Origin: Clostridia bacterium
Lineage (GTDB): Bacteria > Bacillota > Clostridia > Oscillospirales > CAG-382
Length of the DNA stretch: 17,957 bases
NCBI GenBank assembly: GCA_017646185.1
Contig: JAGCNA010000224.1
Coordinates: forward strand, 1-17,957
Direction of reading: 5' to 3'
A program made the translations under genes and the position numbers. The notes under the pieces were generated by a model. That model was not told the origin of the DNA. It worked only from the letters and a program-made list of their open reading frames with translations, and ran no database searches. This document shows, piece after piece, positions 1 to 6,801 of this stretch; the first letter of the stretch is position 1, and every line of letters begins with the position of its first letter.

Positions 1-903
1 ATAACCAAAATAAAAAAGCGAACCTTCCGCTTTACCGTAAAACAGCTTTCCTCCCTGCTTATTTCAGGGGTGGCGGCGCTGTTTTCCTTTCCCGTGGTGT
101 GTTATTCCTTCGGTGCGTTTTCCGTAATCTCTCCCGTAACAAACCTGTTTGCCATACCCGTATCCAGTATGGGCACGGTTTTGGGCTATTTAAGCTTTGT
201 AATCCCGCCCGTTTCCTACCTTGCGGGTCTTTGCTTCCGCTTGTTAAACAATATAGCGGTGTTTTTCGCATCCTTTGAATTCGCCGCTGTTTCCACAAAA
301 ATAACGGGTATGAAAATAGCTTTGGTAATTGCGGCAGTTTCTGTAATAATTATCGGCTCCGTTAAATTAAAACACCGTTTACCTGCCTTTTCAATATGTG
401 CCGCCTGTCTTGCCTTGTGTATCGGTACTTCCGTGGGCGTAAACGCTTATGTGGACAATACCCGTCTTACCGCAAGCAGCTGTTTCGGCAAGGGATGTTA
501 TCAGTTTACTTCTTCTTCCGGCGGGGAATGTGTGTTTGCCGATCTTGGCGGTGCGTACATTGTTACCGATGATGTGTTTGAAACGGGAAACACCAAGATT
601 GATGTTTACATAATGCTCGAATGCGATTCTTACGGTATGGGAAATCTTTGTAATATGCTTTCCGCTGTAAGGATAGATAAAATTTATATAAATGAAAAAA
701 ACAGGGACCCCGAAATATATAAGCGTGTTATACAGCTTGCAGACCGCTGGGGTGTAAAAACAGAGGTTTTTGAAGAAAATATTACCGTTCCCGCAGGGAA
801 AGCATACGTTACCGCAGGGGATGTGAATTTGGTTGAATACGGTTACGATACCTTTTTGCCTTACGGCAAAAACGGCATATATTATCTTGACGGAAGGAAG
901 TGA
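1..903 (+). CDS. comEC: ComEC/Rec2-family competence protein, C-terminal part (5' truncated by window edge)
   Basis: The reading frame is open from base 1 to the TGA at 901-903 (300 codons), so the N-terminus lies outside the window. ComEC is the inner-membrane channel that carries transforming single-stranded DNA into the cytoplasm. The visible part starts inside the membrane-embedded Competence domain: a segment reading SPVTNLFAIPVSS (about visible residues 44-56) matches the conserved 'PxxNLxAIP' stretch of that domain, and further hydrophobic segments follow to about residue 150. The remaining ~150 residues align in position with the C-terminal metallo-beta-lactamase-like domain, but the H-x-H-x-D-H metal motif is not there. 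In its place is LECDSYGMG, after the usual 'IDVYIM' strand. The gene overlaps or abuts holA, an adjacency common in Bacillota that supports the call. The family is well supported; whether the protein is active in DNA uptake is unknown. Confidence 0.85.
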   Translation: MTKIKKRTFRFTVKQLSSLLISGVAALFSFPVVCYSFGAFSVISPVTNLFAIPVSSMGTVLGYLSFVIPPVSYLAGLCFRLLNNIAVFFASFEFAAVSTKITGMKIALVIAAVSVIIIGSVKLKHRLPAFSICAACLALCIGTSVGVNAYVDNTRLTASSCFGKGCYQFTSSSGGECVFADLGGAYIVTDDVFETGNTKIDVYIMLECDSYGMGNLCNMLSAVRIDKIYINEKNRDPEIYKRVIQLADRWGVKTEVFEENITVPAGKAYVTAGDVNLVEYGYDTFLPYGKNGIYYLDGRK

Positions 904-908
904 AGCGT

Positions 909-1946
909 ATGGATATAGACGGACTCAAAGCAAAATTAAAGAAAAACGAATATGCGGGGGCCTATCTTTTTTACGGCGACGAAGCGTATATGAAGGACCA
1001 TTACGTTTCACAGCTTCGCAAAGTCGTACTTGATGGCCCTGTTCCCGAATTCAATTATTCGGTATATGAGGCGGACAAGCTGGATGTGGAGAAAATAGCC
1101 GAGGAGGCGTATATGCTTCCTCTTATGGCAGACTATAAAATGATAGAGATTCAGGCGTTTTCCGTAGCTTCTCTTACTGCTGCGGTGTCTTCATCTCTTG
1201 CGGATATTATTTCCGAACTTCCCGAATATTTTATACTTCTTTTTACCGTCCGCTCGGGAGAGGACGAGGAAAAGGCGATCGAAAAAAGAGAACCGACACC
1301 TTTCGTTGCCGCAATGAAGGATTACGGTAATGTTGTAAAATTCGAATCGGAATCCGGCAACAAGCTGCTTGCGTGGATGAACAGACATTTTACAGCCCTT
1401 GGCACTCCTGTTGATAAAAACGTGCTGGAGAATATGGTTACAATATGCGGTAACGATATGTATCTTCTGGCAGGGGAGATAAAGAAGCTGTGCTCTTATT
1501 GCGGCTCCCGTCCCGCCACCGTGCAGGATGTGGAAAAGGTGTGCTGTGCCAACGAAAGCTACAAGGTATATGATCTTTCCCGCGCTGTTATTGACGGAGA
1601 TATGACCAAAGCAGGCAAAATATTTGCTTCTCTCCGTTTTTCCTCCGCAGACCCTATAATGATACTCGGCGCTTTGGCAAAGACTTTTTCGGATATGCTT
1701 TTAACCTTGGAAGGACTTAACTGCGGAAAAAGCTATTCCGCTATTGCGTCCGATCTGAAGAGTTATGATTTCATAATAAAAAAATACGCATCCGTCGGGT
1801 CCAGAAGAGGCAGAAATTTCCTTGCAAATGCGGTAAGCGTTTGCGCCGCGGCGGATAAGCATCTTAAAAACTTCAGGGGCGACCCGTACACCGTGCTGGA
1901 AACGGCAATTTATAAAATAGGAGCAGTAAATGCAGGAAAAAATTAA
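909..1946 (+). CDS. holA: DNA polymerase III delta subunit
   Basis: This is the delta subunit of the clamp loader, which opens the beta sliding clamp during replication. The N-terminus (KKNEYAGAYLFYGDEAYMKD) matches the start of the HolA family, where the YLFYGDE strand sits in the degenerate nucleotide-binding fold. The late helical region, with DPIMILGALAKTFSDML and a terminal TVLETAIYKI, also fits the family's C-terminal collar domain. Length (345 residues) is normal. I chose ATG 909 because GGAAGGAAG at 892-900 lies about 8 nt before it. A GTG at 900, adding MKR, would overlap the comEC stop but leaves almost no spacing from the Shine-Dalgarno. The stop overlaps the next gene by 17 nt, indicating operon expression with comEC and rnmV. 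Confidence 0.93.
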   Translation: MDIDGLKAKLKKNEYAGAYLFYGDEAYMKDHYVSQLRKVVLDGPVPEFNYSVYEADKLDVEKIAEEAYMLPLMADYKMIEIQAFSVASLTAAVSSSLADIISELPEYFILLFTVRSGEDEEKAIEKREPTPFVAAMKDYGNVVKFESESGNKLLAWMNRHFTALGTPVDKNVLENMVTICGNDMYLLAGEIKKLCSYCGSRPATVQDVEKVCCANESYKVYDLSRAVIDGDMTKAGKIFASLRFSSADPIMILGALAKTFSDMLLTLEGLNCGKSYSAIASDLKSYDFIIKKYASVGSRRGRNFLANAVSVCAAADKHLKNFRGDPYTVLETAIYKIGAVNAGKN

Positions 1947-2508
1947 GCTTTCCTGCCCCGTAGTGGTAGAGGGCAGATATGATAAACAGCGTGTCCTCTC
2001 CGTTGCGGAGGGAACCGTAATACAGCTTGACGGCTTTTCCGTGTTCAACAGCAAAGAAAAACAAACTCTTCTCCGCCGTCTGTGCGGAAACGGAAATATT
2101 ATTTTGCTTACGGACAGCGATTCCGCAGGAGGCTTTATACGGGCAAAGCTTAAAGGCTATCTTCCCGCAGAAAAAATAATAAACGTATATGCCCCTAAAA
2201 TAGAGGGCAAAGAAAAACGCAAAAAAACACCTTCAAAAGAAGGCGTTTTAGGTGTTGAAGGGCTGGACACGGACGTAATATACCGTCTGCTCAAGCCTTT
2301 TGAGGGCGAGATAACAAAAAAAGCATCCCTTACAAAAGCAGATCTTTTCGGGTGCGGGCTTTTGGGTGGAGAGAGCAGCTCCGCCAAACGAAATGCATTG
2401 GCGCAAGCTTTGGAGCTCCCCGAAAATATGACACCAAAAGCATTTCTTGAAGCCATAAATCTTGTGTGTACAGAAGCGGAATTCCGCAAAGCATTGGAAG
2501 AAATATGA
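1930..2508 (+). CDS. rnmV: Ribonuclease M5 (TOPRIM domain, 5S rRNA maturation)
   Basis: RNase M5 makes the final double-strand cuts that release mature 5S rRNA from its precursor in low-GC Gram-positives. The 192-residue protein begins with a TOPRIM fold: the acidic VVVEGRYDKQ (Glu14) and LLTDSDSAGG (Asp62, Asp64) motifs supply the predicted metal-binding residues. A basic linker (KEKRKKTPSKEG, about residues 94-106) leads to GVEGL and the small C-terminal domain typical of this family (DUF4093-type). ATG 1930 has TAGGAG at 1918-1923, 6 nt upstream, and lies inside the end of holA. The stop shares bases with the mtaB start (ATGA). In Bacillus the gene sits beside ksgA; here it is in a comEC-holA operon. 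A generic TOPRIM primase-like protein is the less likely alternative. Confidence 0.88.
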   Translation: MQEKIKLSCPVVVEGRYDKQRVLSVAEGTVIQLDGFSVFNSKEKQTLLRRLCGNGNIILLTDSDSAGGFIRAKLKGYLPAEKIINVYAPKIEGKEKRKKTPSKEGVLGVEGLDTDVIYRLLKPFEGEITKKASLTKADLFGCGLLGGESSSAKRNALAQALELPENMTPKAFLEAINLVCTEAEFRKALEEI

Positions 2509-3752
2509 AAAAAGTAGCTTTTTATACCCTTGGTTGCCGTGTTAACCAATACGAAACCAACGGATTTGCAGAAGAATATATAAAACAAGGCTGGCAGGTG
2601 TGCGGTTTTGACGAGGATTGCGATCTTTACGTTATAAACACCTGCGCCGTTACAGCGGAAAGCGCCCGTAAATCGGGGCAGATGATCCGCCGTGCCGCAA
2701 AACGGGGAGATACCGTGGCGGTAGGCTGTTATTCCCAGCTTTGTCCGGATAAGATTTCGGCTATCCCCGGCGTTATCCGTGTGGGCGGTAATGTAAATAA
2801 AAAAGCAGTGGTTATGAACACCCAAACACCGTCTTTCTCTTTTGAGGGGTGCGGATACGAAAACTTTTGTCTGGAGGGAAAAACGGATCTCTTTTCCTCC
2901 TGCCGTGCATACGTAAAGATTCAGGACGGATGCCCCAATAAATGCACATACTGCATTATTCCCACCGCAAGAGGCAACGCCAGATCAAGAGAATTGGTAG
3001 ACATAATGCAAGAATGCCGCAATCTTGCCGACGCAGGATATTCGGAAATAGGACTTACGGGTATAGAGGTGTCCGCATACGATAAAGCACCCTTGGGCGA
3101 GGTTATAAAGCAGGTGTCCGAAATAGAGGGGATAAAGCGTCTGCGATTGGGCTCCCTTACTCCCACGTGTATAGACAGACCGCTTCTGGAAGCCATGAGG
3201 GACAGTCGGGTATTTTGCAACCATTTGCATTTGTCCGTTCAATCGGGCTGTACCCGCATACTCAATCTTATGCGCAGAAAATACAACAAAGAACAGCTTC
3301 AGCAGAGAATAGACCTTATACGGGAAGTACTTCCCCAAGCAATGCTTTCTGCCGATATTATCACGGGTTTTCCCACGGAAACCGATGGGGAAGCGGAGGA
3401 AACTCTGCAGTTTTGCGTAAACAACCGTTTTATGCACGTTCATTCCTTCCCTTATTCGGAGCGTCCCGGAACGGAAGCGGCGGTAATGTCCGGTCAGGTT
3501 GATAAAAAAATACGTGCAATGCGTAACGATAAATTGATTTCCGCTACCAACAAGGTGAGAGAACAGCTTTTGGCTTTTCGTATAGGAACAAAGCAGATAA
3601 TACTCACAGAAAAAAACGTGTGCGGAGTCTGCACAGGACATACAGAGGATTTTATAGAATGTTCCTTTGAAGGTGATTTTAAAGCAGGGGATTACGTCTT
3701 GGTTAACATAATTTCCCAAAAGAACGGAATTCTGAAAGGAGAAGCAATATGA
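2505..3752 (+). CDS. mtaB: tRNA (N6-threonylcarbamoyladenosine37-C2) methylthiotransferase
   Basis: MtaB is a radical-SAM methylthiotransferase that converts t6A37 to ms2t6A37 in tRNAs reading ANN codons. Counting from ATG 2505 (415 residues), the N-terminal UPF0004 domain carries three iron-sulphur cysteines: Cys11 in TLGCRVNQYE, Cys47 in NTCAV and Cys75 in VGCYS. The radical-SAM motif CPNKCTYC gives Cys143, Cys147 and Cys150. ITGFPTET follows in the barrel, and the tail (ILTEKNVCGVCTGHTEDF onward) fits a TRAM RNA-binding domain. The TLGCRVNQYET start favours MtaB over MiaB or RimO. The start overlaps the rnmV stop as ATGA; a longer in-frame start at 2466 lies inside rnmV and would add a non-conserved leader, so I rejected it. 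The stop overlaps the next gene in the same way, implying coupled translation. Confidence 0.93.
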   Translation: MKKVAFYTLGCRVNQYETNGFAEEYIKQGWQVCGFDEDCDLYVINTCAVTAESARKSGQMIRRAAKRGDTVAVGCYSQLCPDKISAIPGVIRVGGNVNKKAVVMNTQTPSFSFEGCGYENFCLEGKTDLFSSCRAYVKIQDGCPNKCTYCIIPTARGNARSRELVDIMQECRNLADAGYSEIGLTGIEVSAYDKAPLGEVIKQVSEIEGIKRLRLGSLTPTCIDRPLLEAMRDSRVFCNHLHLSVQSGCTRILNLMRRKYNKEQLQQRIDLIREVLPQAMLSADIITGFPTETDGEAEETLQFCVNNRFMHVHSFPYSERPGTEAAVMSGQVDKKIRAMRNDKLISATNKVREQLLAFRIGTKQIILTEKNVCGVCTGHTEDFIECSFEGDFKAGDYVLVNIISQKNGILKGEAI

Positions 3753-4705
3753 TAGCAGTTCCGAATAAAGAGCAGATCAAATACACATCCGCAACCATTC
3801 AGGATGAACGGGTATATAAAAAGCTGAAATTGTTTTTCGAGCTCCGCCGTGACGAAGAATCTCCTTTTACGGTGGAGGAAATATTGAATTGCTATTCTGT
3901 ATGCCGTTTCGGAAAAAGCTTTGCTTCCTGCCCCGGCGATATGATAGTTATTCTTTCTGCTTTTCCCAACAAAAAAAAGGCGCAGGCAATGCTTAAGGTC
4001 AGAAAGGGCAGCGGACTGTACGGTTTGTGCTCTCTCGTTTCCGGTTTTGCCCTTAAGGGGGAAGCGCTTGATGAAGATTTCGACAGAGAATATTACGTTA
4101 TAAACCCCAGAAAAGACAAAAAGCTTTTAACCTATCTTGCTTTTGAACGTATAGCCGTAACTGTTGTGGGCGCGGTACTGCGGGAAGGCTATTATATTTG
4201 CCGCGGTGATGAGGAGCCTGAAGAGGTTACAGTTTCGGAACAACAGGAAAACTGCGCAAGAATTCCCGGAACATACTCTTTTGATCAAGGGTATTTGATG
4301 GGTGCCAAGGCGGCGTTTGAGGGTAAATTGGAGTCTTGCGGAGACGATGTGGGCGTGGCTTTGGGAATGCTTTCCGCCTTCTTTGATATCCGCTGTGACG
4401 GTACTTTTACTTACAGCGGCGCACAAAAGGGTAACGCACTTTTCTTGTTTGCTGTTTCTTCCAGAGGGAGAAATCCCGACCGCCGTGCAAGACCTGCATT
4501 TAAGCGCATATCCGACGGTATGAAAAAGGGAATAATAACCGATTGCGTTATGTTTAACGATGGCGATATTTCCGCCGCAAAATGCAGACTTTCCGGTGAA
4601 GCTTATCCCGAACAGCCCGAAAGATTTTTCAGAGAGAATATTTGGTACGCCCTGGTTGCCTCCAAAGGCCCTATCCGCGGCGGACATTATTTAGGCAGGT
4701 TATAA
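3749..4705 (+). CDS. Unrecognised conserved-looking protein coupled to mtaB
   Basis: I do not recognise this 318-residue protein. The start codon shares bases with the mtaB stop (ATGA at 3749-3752) and GGAG at 3738-3741 lies 7 nt upstream, so it is clearly translated with that gene. No signal peptide or convincing membrane segment is visible. The sequence looks like a soluble alpha/beta protein. An N-terminal half (residues 1-160) has charged helices and the stretch CPGDMIVILSAFPNKKKA. An acidic, Gln/Glu-rich linker runs at about 165-185. The C-terminal half contains SFDQGYLMGAKAAF, a Gly-Asp-Asp-Val-Gly turn, SSRGRNPDRRARPAFKR and a terminal GPIRGGHYLGRL. Its position suggests a link to tRNA or rRNA modification or to replication, but that is context only. 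It is the last gene of the operon; a hairpin at 4737-4759 follows. Confidence 0.75.
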   Translation: MIAVPNKEQIKYTSATIQDERVYKKLKLFFELRRDEESPFTVEEILNCYSVCRFGKSFASCPGDMIVILSAFPNKKKAQAMLKVRKGSGLYGLCSLVSGFALKGEALDEDFDREYYVINPRKDKKLLTYLAFERIAVTVVGAVLREGYYICRGDEEPEEVTVSEQQENCARIPGTYSFDQGYLMGAKAAFEGKLESCGDDVGVALGMLSAFFDIRCDGTFTYSGAQKGNALFLFAVSSRGRNPDRRARPAFKRISDGMKKGIITDCVMFNDGDISAAKCRLSGEAYPEQPERFFRENIWYALVASKGPIRGGHYLGRL

Positions 4706-4736
4706 AGCTAAAGGGAGTCTTGGCGAGACAATAAAA

Positions 4737-4759
4737 ACAGACCGCCGATAGCGGTCTGT
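4737..4759 (-). terminator. Intrinsic terminator of the abrB-type gene
   Basis: A perfect 9-bp stem (ACAGACCGC / GCGGTCTGT) with a 5-nt loop lies just past the minus-strand stop at 4766. Read on the minus strand it is followed by TTTTTATT, a good U-tract. On the plus strand it is followed by AAAGATTTATT, a poor U-tract, so termination of the upstream operon from the other side would be weaker. Confidence 0.85.
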
Positions 4760-4765
4760 AAAGAT

Positions 4766-5014
4766 TTATTGGTTTTTCAGTTTTTCCATGCACTTTTTGC
4801 AAACAGGTCGGCCCATCGTGGTCTCAACCTCTGTTTCACTTTGGCAAAAGATACATTTTTCCGTGGGACGGCGAAGAATAATTCTGTCCGCATCCACTTC
4901 GTAAACAAGGTTGTCGCCGGGATTTATCCCAAACTGCTTGCGTATGCTCTTGGGTATAAGAATTCTTCCGAATTCGTCTACGGTTTTAATACTTTTTTTA
5001 TTCTTTTCGTCCAT
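4766..5014 (-). CDS. AbrB/SpoVT-type transcriptional regulator with C-terminal zinc ribbon
   Basis: This is an 82-residue DNA-binding protein. The N-terminal swapped-hairpin domain (about residues 8-50) carries the family signature VDEFGRILIPKSIRKQFGI, followed by NPGDNLVYEVDADRIIL. The C-terminal tail has two CxxC pairs (Cys54/Cys57 and Cys72/Cys75), predicting a small zinc ribbon. AbrB-type proteins are dimeric or tetrameric transition-state regulators. I chose the ATG at 5014 because AGGAGGT (minus strand, 5021-5027) lies 6 nt upstream and a consensus promoter lies just beyond; a longer frame to 5062 would start inside the promoter. It is downstream of, and codirectional with, the HAD phosphatase gene, but has its own promoter and terminator. 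Targets are unknown. Confidence 0.9.
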   Translation of the reverse strand: MDEKNKKSIKTVDEFGRILIPKSIRKQFGINPGDNLVYEVDADRIILRRPTEKCIFCQSETEVETTMGRPVCKKCMEKLKNQ

Positions 5015-5033
5015 ACACGTACCTCCTGCCTGC

Positions 5034-5062
5034 ATTTTACCATTTGTTTCGCCAAAAGTCAA
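5034..5062 (-). promoter_or_regulatory. Sigma-A-type promoter for the abrB-type gene
   Basis: On the minus strand there is TTGACT (5057-5062), a 17-nt spacer and TAAAAT (5034-5039). This is one mismatch from consensus in each box with ideal spacing. It lies 20 nt upstream of the start codon and 7 nt upstream of the Shine-Dalgarno, so the untranslated leader would be very short. Its presence indicates that the gene can be expressed independently of the HAD gene 65 nt upstream. Confidence 0.8.
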
Positions 5063-5079
5063 CGGTAACTGCCAAAATA

Positions 5080-5859
5080 TTATGTGTACTGTATAAGGTC
5101 ACCGATGCCGTCCACAATAATATCCGCACGGTTTTCGTCGGTTACATCATCAATCTGGGTTTCGCCGGACAGCACCAAAACAGAGAGAATACCGTGTTTT
5201 TTGCCCAAAGCGATGTCGGTATAAAGACGGTCTCCCACAACAGCAATTTTTGAAAAAGGCTTTTCGCTCTTTTGTGCGATCATATCTGCGGTTTCTCTGT
5301 AAGGCTTGCCGAAATAACGGGGCGTTACACCGGTAGAAGCGGTAACCAAAGCGGCAATAGCACCGCTATCGGGAATAAATCCGTTTTCGGTAGGGCAGTT
5401 AAAATCGGGGTGTGTGCAATAATAGATTGCGCCGTTTCGTATCAGATCGCAGGCTTTCACCAATTTATCATAGGTGAGGGTGGTATCAAAGCTGGTTACC
5501 ACAATATCGCCTTCGGTTCCGTCGGTAAGGTTAATACCGTACTGTAAAAAGGTGTTTTCCAATGCAGGTGTGCCTACCACGTATACCTTTGCATCGGGAT
5601 GGTTTTTGCAAAGATACATTGCCGTAACGTCTGCGGCGGAGAAAATCTCGCTTTCGTCTGCGTCAAAGCCCATATTGGTAAGGCGGTCAATATATATCTT
5701 GTGGTCATTGGAAGCGTTGTTGGTAAAATACATTATCTTTTTACCGCTGTTTTTAATGTGGGAAACAAACTCCCTTGCACCGGGAAGCACGTTTTTGCCC
5801 AAATATATGGTTCCGTCCATATCCAGTACAAAAAGCTCTATGTTCTTTAATCTTTCCAT
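5080..5859 (-). CDS. HAD-superfamily IIA phosphatase (NagD/AraL-like)
   Basis: This is a soluble HAD hydrolase, probably a sugar- or nucleotide-phosphate phosphatase, of 259 residues from ATG 5859. Motif I is FVLDMDGTIYLG, with nucleophile Asp13 and acid Asp15. Motif II is YFTNNAS. The motif III lysine falls in FGKPYRE and motif IV in VVGDRLYTDIALGKKHGI. The TIYLG ending of motif I and the FTNNAS motif are typical of subfamily IIA with a C2 cap (NagD, AraL, PNPP). Substrate cannot be told from sequence. I prefer ATG 5859 over ATG 5871 because GGAG at 5866-5869 is 6 nt upstream of the former, while nothing resembling a Shine-Dalgarno precedes the latter. A consensus promoter lies at 5891-5919. 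It is upstream of, and codirectional with, the abrB-type gene. Confidence 0.9.
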   Translation of the reverse strand: MERLKNIELFVLDMDGTIYLGKNVLPGAREFVSHIKNSGKKIMYFTNNASNDHKIYIDRLTNMGFDADESEIFSAADVTAMYLCKNHPDAKVYVVGTPALENTFLQYGINLTDGTEGDIVVTSFDTTLTYDKLVKACDLIRNGAIYYCTHPDFNCPTENGFIPDSGAIAALVTASTGVTPRYFGKPYRETADMIAQKSEKPFSKIAVVGDRLYTDIALGKKHGILSVLVLSGETQIDDVTDENRADIIVDGIGDLIQYT

Positions 5860-5890
5860 ATTTAACTCCATTATTGTTTATCTTTGGCTA

Positions 5891-5919
5891 ATTATATAAC
5901 TATTCTTTAAAAAAATCAA
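5891..5919 (-). promoter_or_regulatory. Sigma-A-type promoter for the HAD phosphatase gene
   Basis: On the minus strand, TTGATT (5914-5919), a 17-nt spacer and a perfect TATAAT (5891-5896) lie 32 nt upstream of the chosen start. It occupies the same intergenic space as the start of the divergent D-aminopeptidase gene, so the two may interfere with each other. Confidence 0.82.
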
Positions 5920-5947
5920 CACAAAAAACAAAAAGGCGGTGTCTTAT

Positions 5948-6754
5948 ATGAATAAAAACAAAAGATTTTATATTGCAGTAGACCTTGAGGGTGTGGCGTG
6001 CACTATCGGAACTCCCGGTCAAGGGCTTGCGCAGGGCAGTGCGGGTCTGGAATACGCCGCTTTGCAAGGCACGAAAGAGGCAAACGCCGCCGCAAAAGCA
6101 CATTTTGATAACGGTGCGGAGGAAGTCTGGGTGTGGGATTGCCACGGAACCGGATATAACCTCAAATACGATCTTTTGGATAAACGCTGTAAAATAGTTA
6201 TGGGTGCGGGAAGCGGAAAGCGTTTTCCCGGCATAGAAGAAGGCTTTGCAGGGGTGCTGTTTATCGGCTACCACGCATACGATACCATTGATGCGGTGCT
6301 TTGCCACGTATATTCCTCTGCCACATTCCAGCATCAAAAGATAAACGGCGAATTCGTAGGCGAAGCACAGATCGACGGTGCTGTTGCAGGTAAATACGGT
6401 GTGCCCGTTATCTTCGCTTCTTCCGATGATATCTGCATTTCCCAGATGAACGCTTCATTCCCTTGGGCGGAAACGGTAATAACGAAGCGCTCTCTTGCGT
6501 GGAACAGCTGTGTTTCCGATCATCCCGAAACGGTATGCGCAAACATTTACACAGGCGTTAAAAAAGCGGCTTATAACCTTGATAAAATGCTGACCTTTAC
6601 TTATGAGCAAAACTTCGAATACGAAATACGCTACAAACGTATCGAGCCTGCTCAGGGGTGCCATTACCGCAATCCCGACGGAACACTTTTCGCCCGCCCC
6701 GATGCGTATACGAGAGTCGGCGTGCTTAAGGATATTGAAGATATATTTAAATAA
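5948..6754 (+). CDS. M55-family D-aminopeptidase (DppA-like)
   Basis: Members of peptidase family M55 are zinc-dependent, self-compartmentalising cytoplasmic aminopeptidases that cleave D-amino-acid peptides such as those from peptidoglycan. From ATG 5948 (268 residues), the expected metal residues are present: Asp12 and Glu14 in IAVDLEG, His66 in WDCHGTG, His109 in GYHAYD and Glu139 in FVGEAQIDG. His120 in LCHVYSS sits where DppA has its conserved active-site histidine. The length fits DppA. AAGGCGGT at 5933-5940 lies 7 nt before ATG 5948, so I chose it over the GTG at 5939. No peptide transporter is adjacent, unlike the Bacillus dpp operon. No confident plus-strand promoter is seen in the short upstream gap. 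It ends at a bidirectional terminator. Confidence 0.9.
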   Translation: MNKNKRFYIAVDLEGVACTIGTPGQGLAQGSAGLEYAALQGTKEANAAAKAHFDNGAEEVWVWDCHGTGYNLKYDLLDKRCKIVMGAGSGKRFPGIEEGFAGVLFIGYHAYDTIDAVLCHVYSSATFQHQKINGEFVGEAQIDGAVAGKYGVPVIFASSDDICISQMNASFPWAETVITKRSLAWNSCVSDHPETVCANIYTGVKKAAYNLDKMLTFTYEQNFEYEIRYKRIEPAQGCHYRNPDGTLFARPDAYTRVGVLKDIEDIFK

Positions 6755-6757
6755 AGC

Positions 6758-6793
6758 AAAAATGCAGTTTGGTTTTAACCAAACTGCATTTTT
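6758..6793. terminator. Bidirectional intrinsic terminator between convergent genes
   Basis: A long inverted repeat, AAAATGCAGTTTGGTT paired with AACCAAACTGCATTTT, has only a 2-4 nt loop. It is flanked by T-runs on both strands: TTTTTTGTGTTT on the plus side, and the complement of the A-rich stretch at 6751-6760 on the minus side. It lies between the plus-strand D-aminopeptidase (stop 6754) and the minus-strand phosphohexomutase (stop 6802) and should stop transcription from both. Confidence 0.93.
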
Positions 6794-6801
6794 TGTGTTT
6801 A

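Noticed and set aside
2466..2504. Upstream in-frame start for mtaB adding 13 residues
   Set aside because: The extension lies inside rnmV and is not family-like; the ATGA junction at 2505 gives the conserved MKKVAFYTLGC start.
2985..3719. Antisense open frame of 244 codons opposite mtaB
   Set aside because: The sense strand encodes a complete radical-SAM enzyme with all motifs; the antisense product has no family features.
5874..5912. Plus-strand promoter for the D-aminopeptidase gene (TTGTTT with TATAAC, or TTGGCT with TTAAAA)
   Set aside because: The first has a 15-nt spacer and the second a poor -10 box; neither is convincing, so no promoter was called.
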